Below are positions 43,006 through 50,798 of a DNA stretch of 64,000 nucleotides, piece after piece (position 1 is the first letter of the stretch; each line of letters starts with the position of its first letter). The translations under genes were made by a program, and so were the position numbers. This DNA comes from Actinacidiphila bryophytorum (GTDB taxonomy: Bacteria; Actinomycetota; Actinomycetes; Streptomycetales; Streptomycetaceae): assembly GCF_016916835.1 (NCBI RefSeq), contig NZ_JAFFIX010000031.1:1-64000 (forward strand), given 5' to 3'. The notes beneath the pieces are model-generated. The model did not search any database and was not told the origin of the DNA. It saw only the letters and a list, made by a program, of their open reading frames with translations.

Positions 43006-43674
43006 TCACCCCGCGTAGCGCTCGGGCAGCAGCGAGGGATCGGTCGCGGCCTCCCGCAGCCGCCGCAGGATGCCCGCGGCCGCCATCGCGTAACCCGCGT
43101 CGTCCCCGTGCAGCACCGAGTCCCCGTTGGCCATCTCCATCAGCGCGCACATCTCGAAGACCAGTTGCGGCAGGTCCAGGTCCTCCCGCGCCTGCCCGGC
43201 CTGCTGCGCCTCCCTGAGCGTCTGCTCCAGGAAGGACGACCAGTTCCTCCTGGCCGCCGCGACCGTGTCGTGCACCCGCCCGGGGCGGGAGTCGTACTCG
43301 GCGGCGGCGGCGTAGAAGAAGCAGCCGCCGGGGAAGACCCGGCTCCGCGAATAGGCCAGCCAGCCGGCGCACAGCCGCCACAGCCGGTCCATGCCGTGCG
43401 GCAGCTCGTGCGCGGGGTGCACCACGTTCTCCAGGAAAATCCCGATCGCGGCGCGCACGGTCGCCAGCTGAAGGTCCTCCTTCGAGCCGAACAGGGCGAA
43501 GACCCCGCTCTTGCTGAGCCCCAGGTCGCCGGCGAGCCGCCCGACGGTGAGCCCGTCCAGGCCCTCGACGGAGGCCACGCCGACGGCGTGCTCCAGCACC
43601 ACCCGCCGCGTCTCGTCCCCGCGCGCGACCCGCCCGTCGGTACGCGCGGTGCCCGTCCTCGCGGTCGTCGCCAC
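43006..43674 (-). CDS. TetR-family regulator
   Basis: A 222-aa repressor with helix-turn-helix LDGLTVGRLAGDLGLSKSGVFALFGSKEDLQLATV (about 39-73) and a TetR_C domain with FPGGCFFYAAAAEYDSRPG, typical of the TetR_C_6-like group. The GTG at 43674 has GGGAGG upstream. It is probably autoregulated through the 43719-43746 palindrome and also controls the 61-aa gene downstream, whose operator shares the same core. Confidence 0.9.
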   Translation of the reverse strand: MATTARTGTARTDGRVARGDETRRVVLEHAVGVASVEGLDGLTVGRLAGDLGLSKSGVFALFGSKEDLQLATVRAAIGIFLENVVHPAHELPHGMDRLWRLCAGWLAYSRSRVFPGGCFFYAAAAEYDSRPGRVHDTVAAARRNWSSFLEQTLREAQQAGQAREDLDLPQLVFEMCALMEMANGDSVLHGDDAGYAMAAAGILRRLREAATDPSLLPERYAG

Positions 43675-43718
43675 TGAAGCCTCCCTCGTGTCGCGGAACC
43701 GGTGCGCCCAGCGTACGC

Positions 43719-43746
43719 GAGTGACCGTACGACCGTGCGGTCACTC
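43719..43746. promoter_or_regulatory. TetR operator ahead of the TetR gene
   Basis: GAGTGACCG (43719-43727) and CGGTCACTC (43738-43746) are perfect 9-bp arms around 10 nt; the centre contains ACGACCGTGCGG. It lies 45-72 bp upstream of the TetR start and 100 bp upstream of rpmG. Confidence 0.7.
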
Positions 43747-43791
43747 GTCCGGGGAGGGTGCCGCCCGGGAATGCGGGCCGGACCCCTTGCG

Positions 43792-43825
43792 TTGACCACG
43801 GCGACGGACAAGAAAACGATAACGA
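43792..43825 (+). promoter_or_regulatory. rpmG promoter with Zur-box-like sequence
   Basis: TTGACC (43792-43797), a 17-bp spacer and AACGAT (43815-43820). AGAAAACGATAACGA (43811-43825) overlaps the -10 and matches the left half and centre of the Streptomyces Zur box (TGAAAATGATTTTCA type). Zur repression when zinc is plentiful is inferred from this and from the genes downstream. Confidence 0.55.
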
Positions 43826-43845
43826 TGACGGAAAGAGGTGGACCC

Positions 43846-44010
43846 ATGGCCCGCAGCGAACTGCGCCCGGTCGTGAAGCTCCGCTCCACCGCCGGCACCG
43901 GTCACACCTACGTGACCCGCAAGAACCGCCGCAACGACCCGGACCGGCTGACGCTGCTCAAGTACGACCCCGTCGCCCGCAAGCACGTGCTCTTCCGCGA
44001 GGAGCGCTGA
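43846..44010 (+). CDS. rpmG: 50S ribosomal protein L33, zinc-free paralogue
   Basis: A 54-aa L33: [38 protein letters not shown] and a basic end. It has no Cys at all, so it is the C-minus form that replaces the zinc-binding L33 under zinc starvation. AGAGGTGG precedes the ATG. It is followed by the matching C-minus L31, the usual pairing in Zur-controlled ribosomal clusters of streptomycetes. Confidence 0.95.
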   Translation: MARSELRPVVKLRSTAGTGHTYVTRKNRRNDPDRLTLLKYDPVARKHVLFREER

Positions 44011-44079
44011 CACAGCGCACCCCCGCTGCCACGCGACGCAACGTACGCCCGGTACCGCACCCACCACGAAAGGACCCCC

Positions 44080-44331
44080 ATGAAGAACGGCATCCACCCC
44101 ACGTCCCGTCCGGTGGTCTTCCGCGACCGGGCCGGTGACCTGGCCTTCCTCACCCGCTCCACCGCGACCTCCGACCGCACCGTCGAGTGGACGGACGGCA
44201 GCACCTACCCCGTCATCGACGTGGAGATCTCCTCGGCGAGCCACCCCTTCTACACCGGAAGGGCACGCGAGCTGGACACCGCGGGCCGCGTCGAGCGCTT
44301 CCGCCGCCGCTACGGCCACAGCGCCGGCTGA
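44080..44331 (+). CDS. rpmE2: 50S ribosomal protein L31 type B, zinc-free
   Basis: An 83-aa type B L31: [35 protein letters not shown]-like core and [10 protein letters not shown]. No Cys is present, unlike the zinc-ribbon type A protein. AAAGGA stands 6 nt before the ATG. It lies 69 bp after rpmG with no promoter seen between, so the two are probably one transcript, ended by the hairpin at 44356-44388. The expected role is to free zinc from ribosomes during shortage. Confidence 0.95.
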   Translation: MKNGIHPTSRPVVFRDRAGDLAFLTRSTATSDRTVEWTDGSTYPVIDVEISSASHPFYTGRARELDTAGRVERFRRRYGHSAG

Positions 44332-44355
44332 GCCGGCAGCCGCTCCGCGCACCAT

Positions 44356-44388
44356 GGGCCGCGCCTCCCGAGCAGGGGGGCGCGGCCC
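44356..44388 (+). terminator. Terminator of the rpmG-rpmE2 operon
   Basis: A 14-bp stem (44356-44369 with 44375-44388, one G-U pair) with a 5-nt loop, 25 bp after the L31 stop. Confidence 0.75.
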
Positions 44389-44478
44389 GTCACGTTTCCC
44401 CGGCGCCCTCCGTCAGTGGGGTGCGCGGCGGCGCCGCCCGGCGCCGACGCACCGCACGGCAACACCCGGAGGGGAACG

Positions 44479-45126
44479 ATGAGGAACAGCGCATTCACCC
44501 AGGACATGACCATGATGTACGTGATGCACGACGCCCTGCGCCGCGAGCTGGGCCACATCGCGGCCACCGCCGCCCGCACGGACACCGACCCGCGGGCGGT
44601 CCTGCGCTCCGCCCCCGGCTGGCAGATGTTCAAGGACTACCTGCACGTCCACCACGGCGCGGAGGACGACATCCTGTGGCCTGCGATACGGGCCGCCGTC
44701 GCGGGCAGGCCCGACGAGAACGACCTCCTCGACGCCATGGAGGCGGAGCACGCCGTCATCGACCCCGGCCTTGCCGCCGTGGACGCCGCCATCGCCTCCG
44801 ACGAGCCGGGCACCGGTGCGCTGACGGCGATCGTGAGCCGCCTGGTCGCGGGTCTGAACGCGCACCTGACGCACGAGGAGGACCAGGGCCTGGCGGTCGT
44901 GGACGCCTACGCGACACCGGAGGTGCTGCGGCTGTTCGGCGTGGAGCACGGCAATCGGATCGGACCGGCCATGCCGCTCTACCTGCCGTGGCTGCTGGAG
45001 GGTGCGGACGCGGCGGACACCGAGGCGGCGCTGCGCCCGCTGCCCGCACCGGTGCGCGGCGCCTACCACGACGAGTGGGCGCCGGCCTTCGCCGCCCTGG
45101 ACCGCTGGCGGACCGCGGCGGCCTGA
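44479..45126 (+). CDS. Hemerythrin-domain protein
   Basis: A 215-aa four-helix protein with hemerythrin-type metal ligands: MHDALRREL, LHVHHGAEDDILWPAI, EAEHAVIDP and LNAHLTHEEDQGL. These His and Glu/Asp residues would hold a di-iron site for oxygen, NO or redox sensing. The C-terminal 60 residues (LPWLLEGADAADTEAAL onward) are an extension common in actinobacterial members. The ATG at 44479 has GGAGGGG upstream. No partner gene is adjacent. Confidence 0.9.
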   Translation: MRNSAFTQDMTMMYVMHDALRRELGHIAATAARTDTDPRAVLRSAPGWQMFKDYLHVHHGAEDDILWPAIRAAVAGRPDENDLLDAMEAEHAVIDPGLAAVDAAIASDEPGTGALTAIVSRLVAGLNAHLTHEEDQGLAVVDAYATPEVLRLFGVEHGNRIGPAMPLYLPWLLEGADAADTEAALRPLPAPVRGAYHDEWAPAFAALDRWRTAAA

Positions 45127-45207
45127 CCTGGAACGGCCGCCGGCGCCCGGCCCGCACCCGGCGGAAGCCGTCCGTGTACGGGCCGCACCGTCACTTGATC
45201 GGGTGGA

Positions 45208-45250
45208 GCCGGGCCTGCGGCAGCACGTCCCGCGCTGCCGCAGGCCCGGC
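45208..45250. terminator. Perfect 17-bp hairpin after the hemerythrin gene
   Basis: GCCGGGCCTGCGGCAGC (45208-45224) and its exact complement (45234-45250) enclose a 9-nt loop. It lies between two genes that converge (hemerythrin and an acetyltransferase) and probably stops one or both transcripts. Confidence 0.75.
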
Positions 45251-45256
45251 CGCCGC

Positions 45257-45345
45257 TAGGGTCGGCAGCCGGGAGAGTGCCGCCACAAGCTGCGGCGGAC
45301 AGTGCCTTCGACCAGCCCCATCCGCCCACGCCGGGGGCACTCTCC
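45257..45345 (+). ncRNA. Possible small structured RNA
   Basis: TAGGGT (45257-45262) could be a -10. The following stretch would fold with its ends paired, GGAGAGTGCC (45272-45281) with GGCACTCTCC (45336-45345), and an inner CCGC/GCGG helix, ending in a C-rich tail. It could equally be a second terminator element for the convergent acetyltransferase. No known RNA family is recognised. Confidence 0.25.
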
Positions 45346-45387
45346 TGCCCGTGGGCGCAGTCCGCGCCCGTGCGCCCGCCTGCGCCC

Positions 45388-45912
45388 TCACGGCTGCGCG
45401 GGACCGTCCCAGGAGACCCGGTAGAAGGCGAGCTGCCCGGTCGTCGCGACCAGCCGCATGCCCGCCGCCGCCATCACGCGCTGCGAGGCGGTGTTGGCTA
45501 TGTCGGTGTCGCCCGCCACACTGCTGACGCCCTGGGCGCGGGCGAAGGCCAGCAGGGCGCGCAGCGCCTCGGAGGCGTAGCCCTTGCCGCGTGACGACGG
45601 TACGAGCCCGTAGCCGACGGTGACGCCGCCGTCCTGGTCCGGCGGGCCGTGGAAGTCCACCCCGCCGACGGTCAGGCCGCCGGCCCGCAGCCGTATCTCG
45701 TACGTGCCGAACGGCCGCGGGTCGCCGCTGCTCTCGCAGGTGGCCAGGAAACGCGTCATCGCCGACACGTCGCCCGCGTCGGGGTAGCCGTCGGCCCACT
45801 GCTCGCCGCCGCCGGGCGTGCCCTCGCGCACCCGCTCGGCCTCCGCGGCGCTCAGCGGGTGCAGCACCAGGCGGTCCGTGACCAGGTCGTCGCTGCCGTC
45901 CGCGCGGTTCAT
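45388..45912 (-). CDS. GNAT acetyltransferase (RimJ/RimL type)
   Basis: A 174-aa N-acetyltransferase: TDRLVLHPLSAAEAERV at the start, the acetyl-CoA loop LVPSSRGKGYASEALRALL (about 113-131) and NTASQRVMAAAGM. The group acetylates N-terminal amines of proteins or small molecules such as antibiotics. It lies 20 bp downstream of another GNAT gene and is probably cotranscribed with it. Substrate unknown. Confidence 0.88.
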   Translation of the reverse strand: MNRADGSDDLVTDRLVLHPLSAAEAERVREGTPGGGEQWADGYPDAGDVSAMTRFLATCESSGDPRPFGTYEIRLRAGGLTVGGVDFHGPPDQDGGVTVGYGLVPSSRGKGYASEALRALLAFARAQGVSSVAGDTDIANTASQRVMAAAGMRLVATTGQLAFYRVSWDGPAQP

Positions 45913-45932
45913 GCGTCCTCCCGGCCCGCGTG

Positions 45933-46421
45933 TCAGAGCGCCAGATGCATGATGTGCAGGCCGACGTAACCCAGTTGCGGGTGGCGGAAGCCCTCCGGCA
46001 GGGTGCCGATGACCTGGAAGCCGAGCGACTCGTACAGCCGGACCGCGGCCGTGTTGCTCTCCACGACGGCGTTGAACTGCATCGCCCGGTAGCCCTCGGC
46101 CCGCGCCCAGTCCACCGTGTACGTGCACAGCGCGCGCCCCACGCCCCGGCCCGCGTACTGCGGGTCGACCATGTAGCTGGCGCTGGCGATGTGCGAGCCG
46201 TTGCCCATGTGGTTGCGGTTCATCTTCGCGGTGCCGACCACCGTGCCCGCCTCGTCCTCCGCGACGACCGTACGGAAGGGGGCGGGAAGCAGCCACCACT
46301 CCCGGCCCTGGTCCTCCGTGAGGTCCGCGGGGTAGGTGAACGTCTCGCCCTCGGTGACGATGCGGTGGAAGAACGGCCAGATGGCGGGCCAGTCCTGCGC
46401 GGTGGCTTCCCTGATCAACAT
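45933..46421 (-). CDS. GNAT acetyltransferase
   Basis: A 162-aa acetyltransferase: MLIREATAQDWPAIWPFFHRIV, the Q/RxxGxG/A loop in VDPQYAGRGVGRALCTYTVDWA and ESNTAAVRLYESLGFQVIGTLPEGF. The form resembles phosphinothricin-type or ribosomal GNATs of streptomycetes. It is first in a two-gene operon and is divergent from a methyltransferase gene, with direct repeats between them. Confidence 0.9.
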   Translation of the reverse strand: MLIREATAQDWPAIWPFFHRIVTEGETFTYPADLTEDQGREWWLLPAPFRTVVAEDEAGTVVGTAKMNRNHMGNGSHIASASYMVDPQYAGRGVGRALCTYTVDWARAEGYRAMQFNAVVESNTAAVRLYESLGFQVIGTLPEGFRHPQLGYVGLHIMHLAL

Positions 46422-46434
46422 CCGGCCAGCATGC

Positions 46435-46480
46435 CCGCACCCCGCGGCGGTATCCAGCGGATATCCGCACCCCGCGGCGG
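46435..46480. repeat. 16-bp direct repeat between divergent genes
   Basis: CCGCACCCCGCGGCGG occurs at 46435-46450 and 46465-46480, exactly 30 bp (nearly three helical turns) apart, in the 103-bp gap between the GNAT and methyltransferase genes. A GATGCGG...CCGCATC inverted repeat follows at about 46488-46506. The layout suggests a shared operator. Confidence 0.65.
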
Positions 46481-46524
46481 AAAACCGGATGCGGATCGGC
46501 CGCATCTGTTGGAAGGGTGCACCG

Positions 46525-47271
46525 GTGAATCGTGAAGAGATCTCCCGCATCGCCCATGCCGACCACCCGATCAAGGCGCCGCTCGACGACGAATCGGTGC
46601 GCCAGTTGCTGGCCAAGGCCCTGCCGCGCGGGGACGAGCGCGTCCTCGACCTCGGCTGCGGCGGCGGCGAATGGCTGCTGCGCGCGCTGGATACGGGGCC
46701 GCAGGTGCACGCCGAGGGCGTGGACGTATCGCCTGAGGCCCTCGCCCAGGCCGACGAGGCGGCGACCCGGCGCGGCCTGCGCGAGCGGCTGGTGCTGCAC
46801 CGGCAGGACGCCGCGCAGTTCGCCGCGCCGCAGCCCTTCGACCTGGTGCTCAGCGTCGGGGCCGCGCACGCCTTCGGCGGCCTGCTCCCGACGCTGGCCG
46901 CCGCCCGCAAGCACCTGGCCCCCGGCGGCAGCGTGCTGGTCGGCGACGGCTTCTGGGAGCGCCCGCCGACCGCGGAGGCCGTCGAGATGCTCGGGGACTT
47001 CGGCGACCTGGCGGCCGTCGTGGACAGCGTCGTCGCCGAGGGGTGGACGCCGGTGAACGGCCACATCAGCACCCGCCGCGAGCTGGACGCCTACGAGTGG
47101 GCCTGCTGGGGCGGCCTGGCCGCCTGGGCACTCGACCACCGGGGCGACGCGCGGTCCGGCGAGGTCCTGGAAACCGCGGACACCCGCCGGACAGAATGGC
47201 TGCACACCTACCGGGACTCCTTCGGCTTCGTCAGCCTGGTCCTGCGCAGGACCCGGGAGGACCGCGCCTGA
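46525..47271 (+). CDS. Class I SAM-dependent methyltransferase
   Basis: A 248-aa methyltransferase: VLDLGCGGGEWLLRALD near 42-58, VDVSPEALAQADEAA, FDLVLSVGAAHAFGG and HLAPGGSVLVGDGFWERPP. It resembles the small-molecule group typified by E. coli YjhP. The GTG at 46525 has GGAAGGG upstream. A strong terminator follows at 47289-47317. Substrate unknown. Confidence 0.88.
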   Translation: MNREEISRIAHADHPIKAPLDDESVRQLLAKALPRGDERVLDLGCGGGEWLLRALDTGPQVHAEGVDVSPEALAQADEAATRRGLRERLVLHRQDAAQFAAPQPFDLVLSVGAAHAFGGLLPTLAAARKHLAPGGSVLVGDGFWERPPTAEAVEMLGDFGDLAAVVDSVVAEGWTPVNGHISTRRELDAYEWACWGGLAAWALDHRGDARSGEVLETADTRRTEWLHTYRDSFGFVSLVLRRTREDRA

Positions 47272-47288
47272 CGCGGACGGCAGCGTCA

Positions 47289-47317
47289 GCGGCCCGGGAC
47301 GTTTCGTCCCGGGCCGC
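47289..47317 (+). terminator. Terminator after the methyltransferase gene
   Basis: A perfect 13-bp stem (47289-47301 with 47305-47317) closed by TTT, 17 bp after the stop. Confidence 0.8.
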
Positions 47318-47410
47318 GGCGACCGGCAACCGGAGCTTTGGCCTCACATTCCGGAGCGCTGTCTTGTCGGACAGGTGAAGGCACATGCGACCAAGGGAGC
47401 CCTCGGCACC

Positions 47411-48346
47411 ATGACCACCCGATTCGGGACGGGACGCGGCCGGCCAGAGCCGGGCCTTGAAGCGATCATGAGCGAGCGCCGCCAGCTGATCAACATCGCC
47501 TACCGCCTGCTGGGCTCCCTGGCCGAGGCCGAGGACGCCGTCCAGGAGACGTACGCCCGCTGGTACGCCATGACCCGGCAGCAGCAGGACGCCATCGAGT
47601 CGCCCGGCGCCTGGCTGACCACGGTCACCAGCCGGATCTGCCTGAACCTGCTCGGCTCGGCGCGGGCCAGGCGCGAGACCTACGTCGGCGAGTGGATCCC
47701 CGAGCCGCTGCCCGAGCGCACCGAGTGGACCAGCGGCCGGGCCGGCACCAGCGCCGACCCCGCCGACCGGGTCACCCTGGACGAGTCGGTCAACCTGGCC
47801 TTCCTGGTCGTGCTGGAGTCGATGACCCCGGCAGAACGCGTGGCGTTCATCCTCCACGACGTCTTCTGCCACTCCTTCGCCGAGGTCGCCGAGATCGTCG
47901 GCCGCACCCCGGCCGCCTGCCGCCAGCTGGCCTCCTCCGCCCGCCGCCGCATCCGCAACTCGCAGCCCTCCGCGACCCCGGCGGCGCAGAGCGCGGGCGT
48001 CGTACGGGACTTCAAGCGGGCCTGGGAGGCGAAGGACATCGACGCCCTGATCGGCCTGCTCGACCCCGACGCGATGGCCGTGGGCGACGGCGGCGGCCTG
48101 GCCACCACCTTCCTGCACCCCATCGAGGGCGGCCGGCGTATCGCGCACGCCTGGCTGGAACTCGCCCGCCGCAAGCCGAGCGACATGGCCTTCCTGGAGC
48201 GTACGGTCAACGGCCAGCCCGGTCTGGTCGCCGAGCAGGACGGCGTCATCGTCACCGTCTTCGCCTTCGAGGTCACCGGCGACCGGATCAAGCACATCTG
48301 GGTGGTGCGCAACCCCGAGAAGCTCCGCCACTGGACCACGGTCTGA
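47411..48346 (+). CDS. sigJ: ECF41-type RNA polymerase sigma factor SigJ
   Basis: A 311-aa sigma factor. Region 2 reads LINIAYRLLGSLAEAEDAVQETYARWYAM, region 4 reads MTPAERVAFILHDVFCHSFAEVAEIVGRTPAACRQLASSARRR, and the SnoaL-like C-terminus has the ECF41 signature DGGG in AVGDGGGLATTF. In this group the C-terminal domain both activates and restrains the factor, so no anti-sigma gene is needed. The usual carboxymuconolactone-decarboxylase target is not next door. The start is uncertain: the ATG at 47411 has GGGAG 11 nt upstream, and ATG 47468 is possible. Confidence 0.88.
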   Translation: MTTRFGTGRGRPEPGLEAIMSERRQLINIAYRLLGSLAEAEDAVQETYARWYAMTRQQQDAIESPGAWLTTVTSRICLNLLGSARARRETYVGEWIPEPLPERTEWTSGRAGTSADPADRVTLDESVNLAFLVVLESMTPAERVAFILHDVFCHSFAEVAEIVGRTPAACRQLASSARRRIRNSQPSATPAAQSAGVVRDFKRAWEAKDIDALIGLLDPDAMAVGDGGGLATTFLHPIEGGRRIAHAWLELARRKPSDMAFLERTVNGQPGLVAEQDGVIVTVFAFEVTGDRIKHIWVVRNPEKLRHWTTV

Positions 48347-48381
48347 GACCTGCTCCTCGGCCCGCCTCGTAGGATCTCGCC

Positions 48382-48912
48382 GTGAACGACACGACATGCG
48401 GCATCCGCATCAGGCCCGGTGGACCGGCCGACGTCGCGGCCACGCTGGACATGCTCGACGGCGCGATCGTCTGGATGAACGCCCGCGGCAACACCGAGCA
48501 GTGGGGCACCACGCCCTACTCGCGCAAGCCCGGCGGAGTGGAGCGCGTCGAGCGCTACCTGACGGACAACGACCCCTTCGTCGCCGAGCTGGACGGCACG
48601 CCCGTCGGCACCATGGTGCTGGACTCGGGACCCAGTCCGCAGATGCCGATCGCGCCGGCGGGGGAGCCCGAGCGTTACGTGCGGCTACTGGTCTCCGACC
48701 GGCGGCACGCCGGGCGCGGCGTCGGGGCCGCGCTGCTGGCGCACGCCGTCGAGGAGACCCGGCGGGCCGGCGTGGACCTGCTGCGGGTGGACTGCTGGGC
48801 GGGCGGCGGGGGCGAACTCGTCGCCTTCTACCGGCGCAACGGCTTCACCCCGACCGGGACCTTCCAGGTCGGCACCTGGCCGGGGCAGCTGCTGGCCCTG
48901 CGGGTCGGCTGA
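48382..48912 (+). CDS. GNAT acetyltransferase, leaderless
   Basis: A 176-aa acetyltransferase: GIRIRPGGPADVAATLDMLDGAIVWM, the acetyl-CoA loop LLVSDRRHAGRGVGAALLAHAVEE and VAFYRRNGFTPTGTF. TAGGAT (48370-48375) ends 6 nt before the GTG, with no ribosome site, so the mRNA is probably leaderless. Substrate unknown. Confidence 0.9.
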   Translation: MNDTTCGIRIRPGGPADVAATLDMLDGAIVWMNARGNTEQWGTTPYSRKPGGVERVERYLTDNDPFVAELDGTPVGTMVLDSGPSPQMPIAPAGEPERYVRLLVSDRRHAGRGVGAALLAHAVEETRRAGVDLLRVDCWAGGGGELVAFYRRNGFTPTGTFQVGTWPGQLLALRVG

Positions 48913-48936
48913 CGCTCCGCGGGCCGCGAGGGCCGC

Positions 48937-49848
48937 TCACCCGACCCGCAGTACGACCTTCCCGCGGGTGTGCCCGGCCTCGACCTGCCGGTGGGCCGCC
49001 GCGACCTGGTCGAGCGGGTAGCCCGTGATGCTGGGCAGGACCAGGTCACCTGCGCGGCACCACTCGGCCAGCTGCCGCAGCCCCGGGGTCGTCCGCCCGC
49101 CGACCCGCAGGAAGCCGTGCTCCTGCGCGGCCGCGGCATCGATGGTGGTGCCGACCCTGCGCCGGTCGGCGACCAGCGCCAGCGAGACCGCCGTGGCGTC
49201 CCCGCCGACCGCGTCGAGCGCCGCGTCGACCCCGCCGGGCGCCAGCGCCCGCACCCGGTCCAGCAGACCGGGACCGTAGGCCACCGGTACGGCGCCGAGC
49301 GAGCGCAGGTAGTCGTGGTTGGCCTCGCTCGCGGTGCCGATCACGGTCGCACCCCGCAGCCGCGCGATCTGCACCGCGACCGTGCCGACCCCGCCCGCGG
49401 CTGCGTGCACGAGCAGCGTCTCGCCGCGGCCGATGCCGCCGATCTGCTCCAGCGCGGTGTACGCGGTCTGCCCGACCGCGGGCAGCCCGCCGGCCGCGTC
49501 CCAGCCCAGCGCCTCGGGCTTGGACACGACGTCCGCCGCGTCGACCACGACCGACTCCGCGTAGCACTGCCCGGTCGCCGAGCCGAAGACGGCGTCGCCG
49601 ACGGCGAAGTCCGCGACGCCCGCGCCGACCTGGTCGACGGTGCCCGCGTACTCGTTGCCCAGCCGCAGGGGGAAGCGGGCCTGGGCGACGGCCGCGAAGA
49701 AGCCGGTGCGCTGCTTGACGTCGACCGGGTTGACGCCCGCGGTGCGCACCTTGACCCGCACCTGGCCCGGTCCCGCGACCGGCTCCGCCACCTCGGCGAG
49801 CCGCAGCACCTCGGGGCCGCCGTATCCGTCGATCACCACAGCGCGCAT
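48937..49848 (-). CDS. Zinc-independent NADPH:quinone reductase-like MDR oxidoreductase
   Basis: A 303-aa medium-chain oxidoreductase: MRAVVIDGYGGPEVLRLAEV, AGVNPVDVKQR, GNEYAGTVDQVGAGV and the NADPH motif LVHAAAGGVGTVAVQIARLRGA. Zinc ligands of alcohol dehydrogenases are missing, which is typical of the quinone reductase branch. The ATG at 49848 fits the family start; the upstream site is weak. It follows the leaderless methyltransferase gene at 49904 on the same strand. Confidence 0.9.
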   Translation of the reverse strand: MRAVVIDGYGGPEVLRLAEVAEPVAGPGQVRVKVRTAGVNPVDVKQRTGFFAAVAQARFPLRLGNEYAGTVDQVGAGVADFAVGDAVFGSATGQCYAESVVVDAADVVSKPEALGWDAAGGLPAVGQTAYTALEQIGGIGRGETLLVHAAAGGVGTVAVQIARLRGATVIGTASEANHDYLRSLGAVPVAYGPGLLDRVRALAPGGVDAALDAVGGDATAVSLALVADRRRVGTTIDAAAAQEHGFLRVGGRTTPGLRQLAEWCRAGDLVLPSITGYPLDQVAAAHRQVEAGHTRGKVVLRVG

Positions 49849-49903
49849 CAGCACATCCCCACGTCTTCGGCCCGCGGCCTGCTGCCGGGGCCTGCGACAG
49901 GGG

Positions 49904-50647
49904 CTAATCCGCGGCCCGCAGCCGGTATTCCCGCACACCGCCGTCCGCGGTGTCCGCGACGGACGCCACGGTCAGCCCCGCCGCTGCGGCCAGTGCCTCG
50001 AAACCGCCGGGGGGATACCAGTGCAGGACCCAGTCGCGGTCCACGGCGGTGCTCACGCCGCCGTGCCGGCGCTCGTAGCGCAGCACCGTCACCTGCGTCC
50101 GCGCTTCCTCGTCGCGCTCCTCGCCCACCACCGACACGCGCAGCTCAGCCCCGTCGGCGCCGATCGCGGTACGCGCCCGGCCGAACTGCCCCGCGGGTGT
50201 GGGGGAGGGGACGAACAGCGGCACCAGGGCGGTGCCGCCCTCGGCCAGATGGCTGCGGATGCCGCGCAGCGCGGCCAGCGCGACGGCGTCGTCGGCCAGC
50301 AGGTTGAAGGTCGGCCCGGCCAGGAAGACCGCCCGGTAGCGACGCGGCAGGTCGAGCGCCTCCATGCGCTGGTGGTGGACGACGACCTCCACGCCCTGCT
50401 CCTTCGCCCGGCGCCTGCACCGCGTCAGCATGTCGGCGGAGGAGTCGACGCCCTCGACGTCCAGCCCGAGCTGCCGCAGCGCCAGCAGCGGGTCTCCGTC
50501 GCCGCAGCCCAACTCCAGTGCGGGCGAGCCGGCTTCGCGCACGAAGGCCGCGTACGGCCCGGCCTCCTGGCTGACCGCCTTCAGCGGTGCGTACATCTCC
50601 GCGACGATGCCGGTGTAGAAGTCCGCTGGGTCCACGTCCACGTCCAT
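49904..50647 (-). CDS. Class I SAM-dependent methyltransferase, leaderless
   Basis: A 247-aa protein with ALELGCGDGDPLLALRQLG near 46-64, VEGVDSSADMLTRCRRR, and YRAVFLAGPTFNLLADDAVALAALRGIRSHLAEGGTALVPLFVP. It ends with a beta-rich cap (DWVLHWYPPGGFEALAAAAGL). TAGGGT (50660-50655, minus strand) ends 7 nt before the ATG. Substrate unknown. Confidence 0.87.
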   Translation of the reverse strand: MDVDVDPADFYTGIVAEMYAPLKAVSQEAGPYAAFVREAGSPALELGCGDGDPLLALRQLGLDVEGVDSSADMLTRCRRRAKEQGVEVVVHHQRMEALDLPRRYRAVFLAGPTFNLLADDAVALAALRGIRSHLAEGGTALVPLFVPSPTPAGQFGRARTAIGADGAELRVSVVGEERDEEARTQVTVLRYERRHGGVSTAVDRDWVLHWYPPGGFEALAAAAGLTVASVADTADGGVREYRLRAAD

Positions 50648-50709
50648 GTCCTGCACCCTAGGCGGGGGCGAGGCCTGCGGGCCAGGCGTTTTGCGGCGGG
50701 CGGCCGACG

Positions 50710-50759
50710 CCCCCCCCCGGGCGGCGGGTGTTGACATCAGTTGTACCGGCCATGAAGAT
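50710..50759 (+). promoter_or_regulatory. Promoter of the TrmB/LuxR-type regulator gene with upstream C-tract
   Basis: TTGACA (50731-50736) is a consensus -35, with a 17-bp spacer and GAAGAT (50754-50759). A run of nine C (50710-50718) lies 13 bp upstream of the -35 and could vary in length. Confidence 0.5.
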
Positions 50760-50798
50760 TCCGGCACGGACCGTTTCGGCGAGCCCCGGGAGTTGTCC

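Noticed and set aside
45257-45345. Known riboswitch (cobalamin or cyclic-di-AMP type) in the hairpin region
   Set aside because: None of the conserved boxes of those families could be found, and no suitable downstream gene lies in the same direction.
45191-45799. 202-codon minus-strand frame ending near 45191
   Set aside because: It is a shadow of the GNAT gene and crosses the two hairpins.
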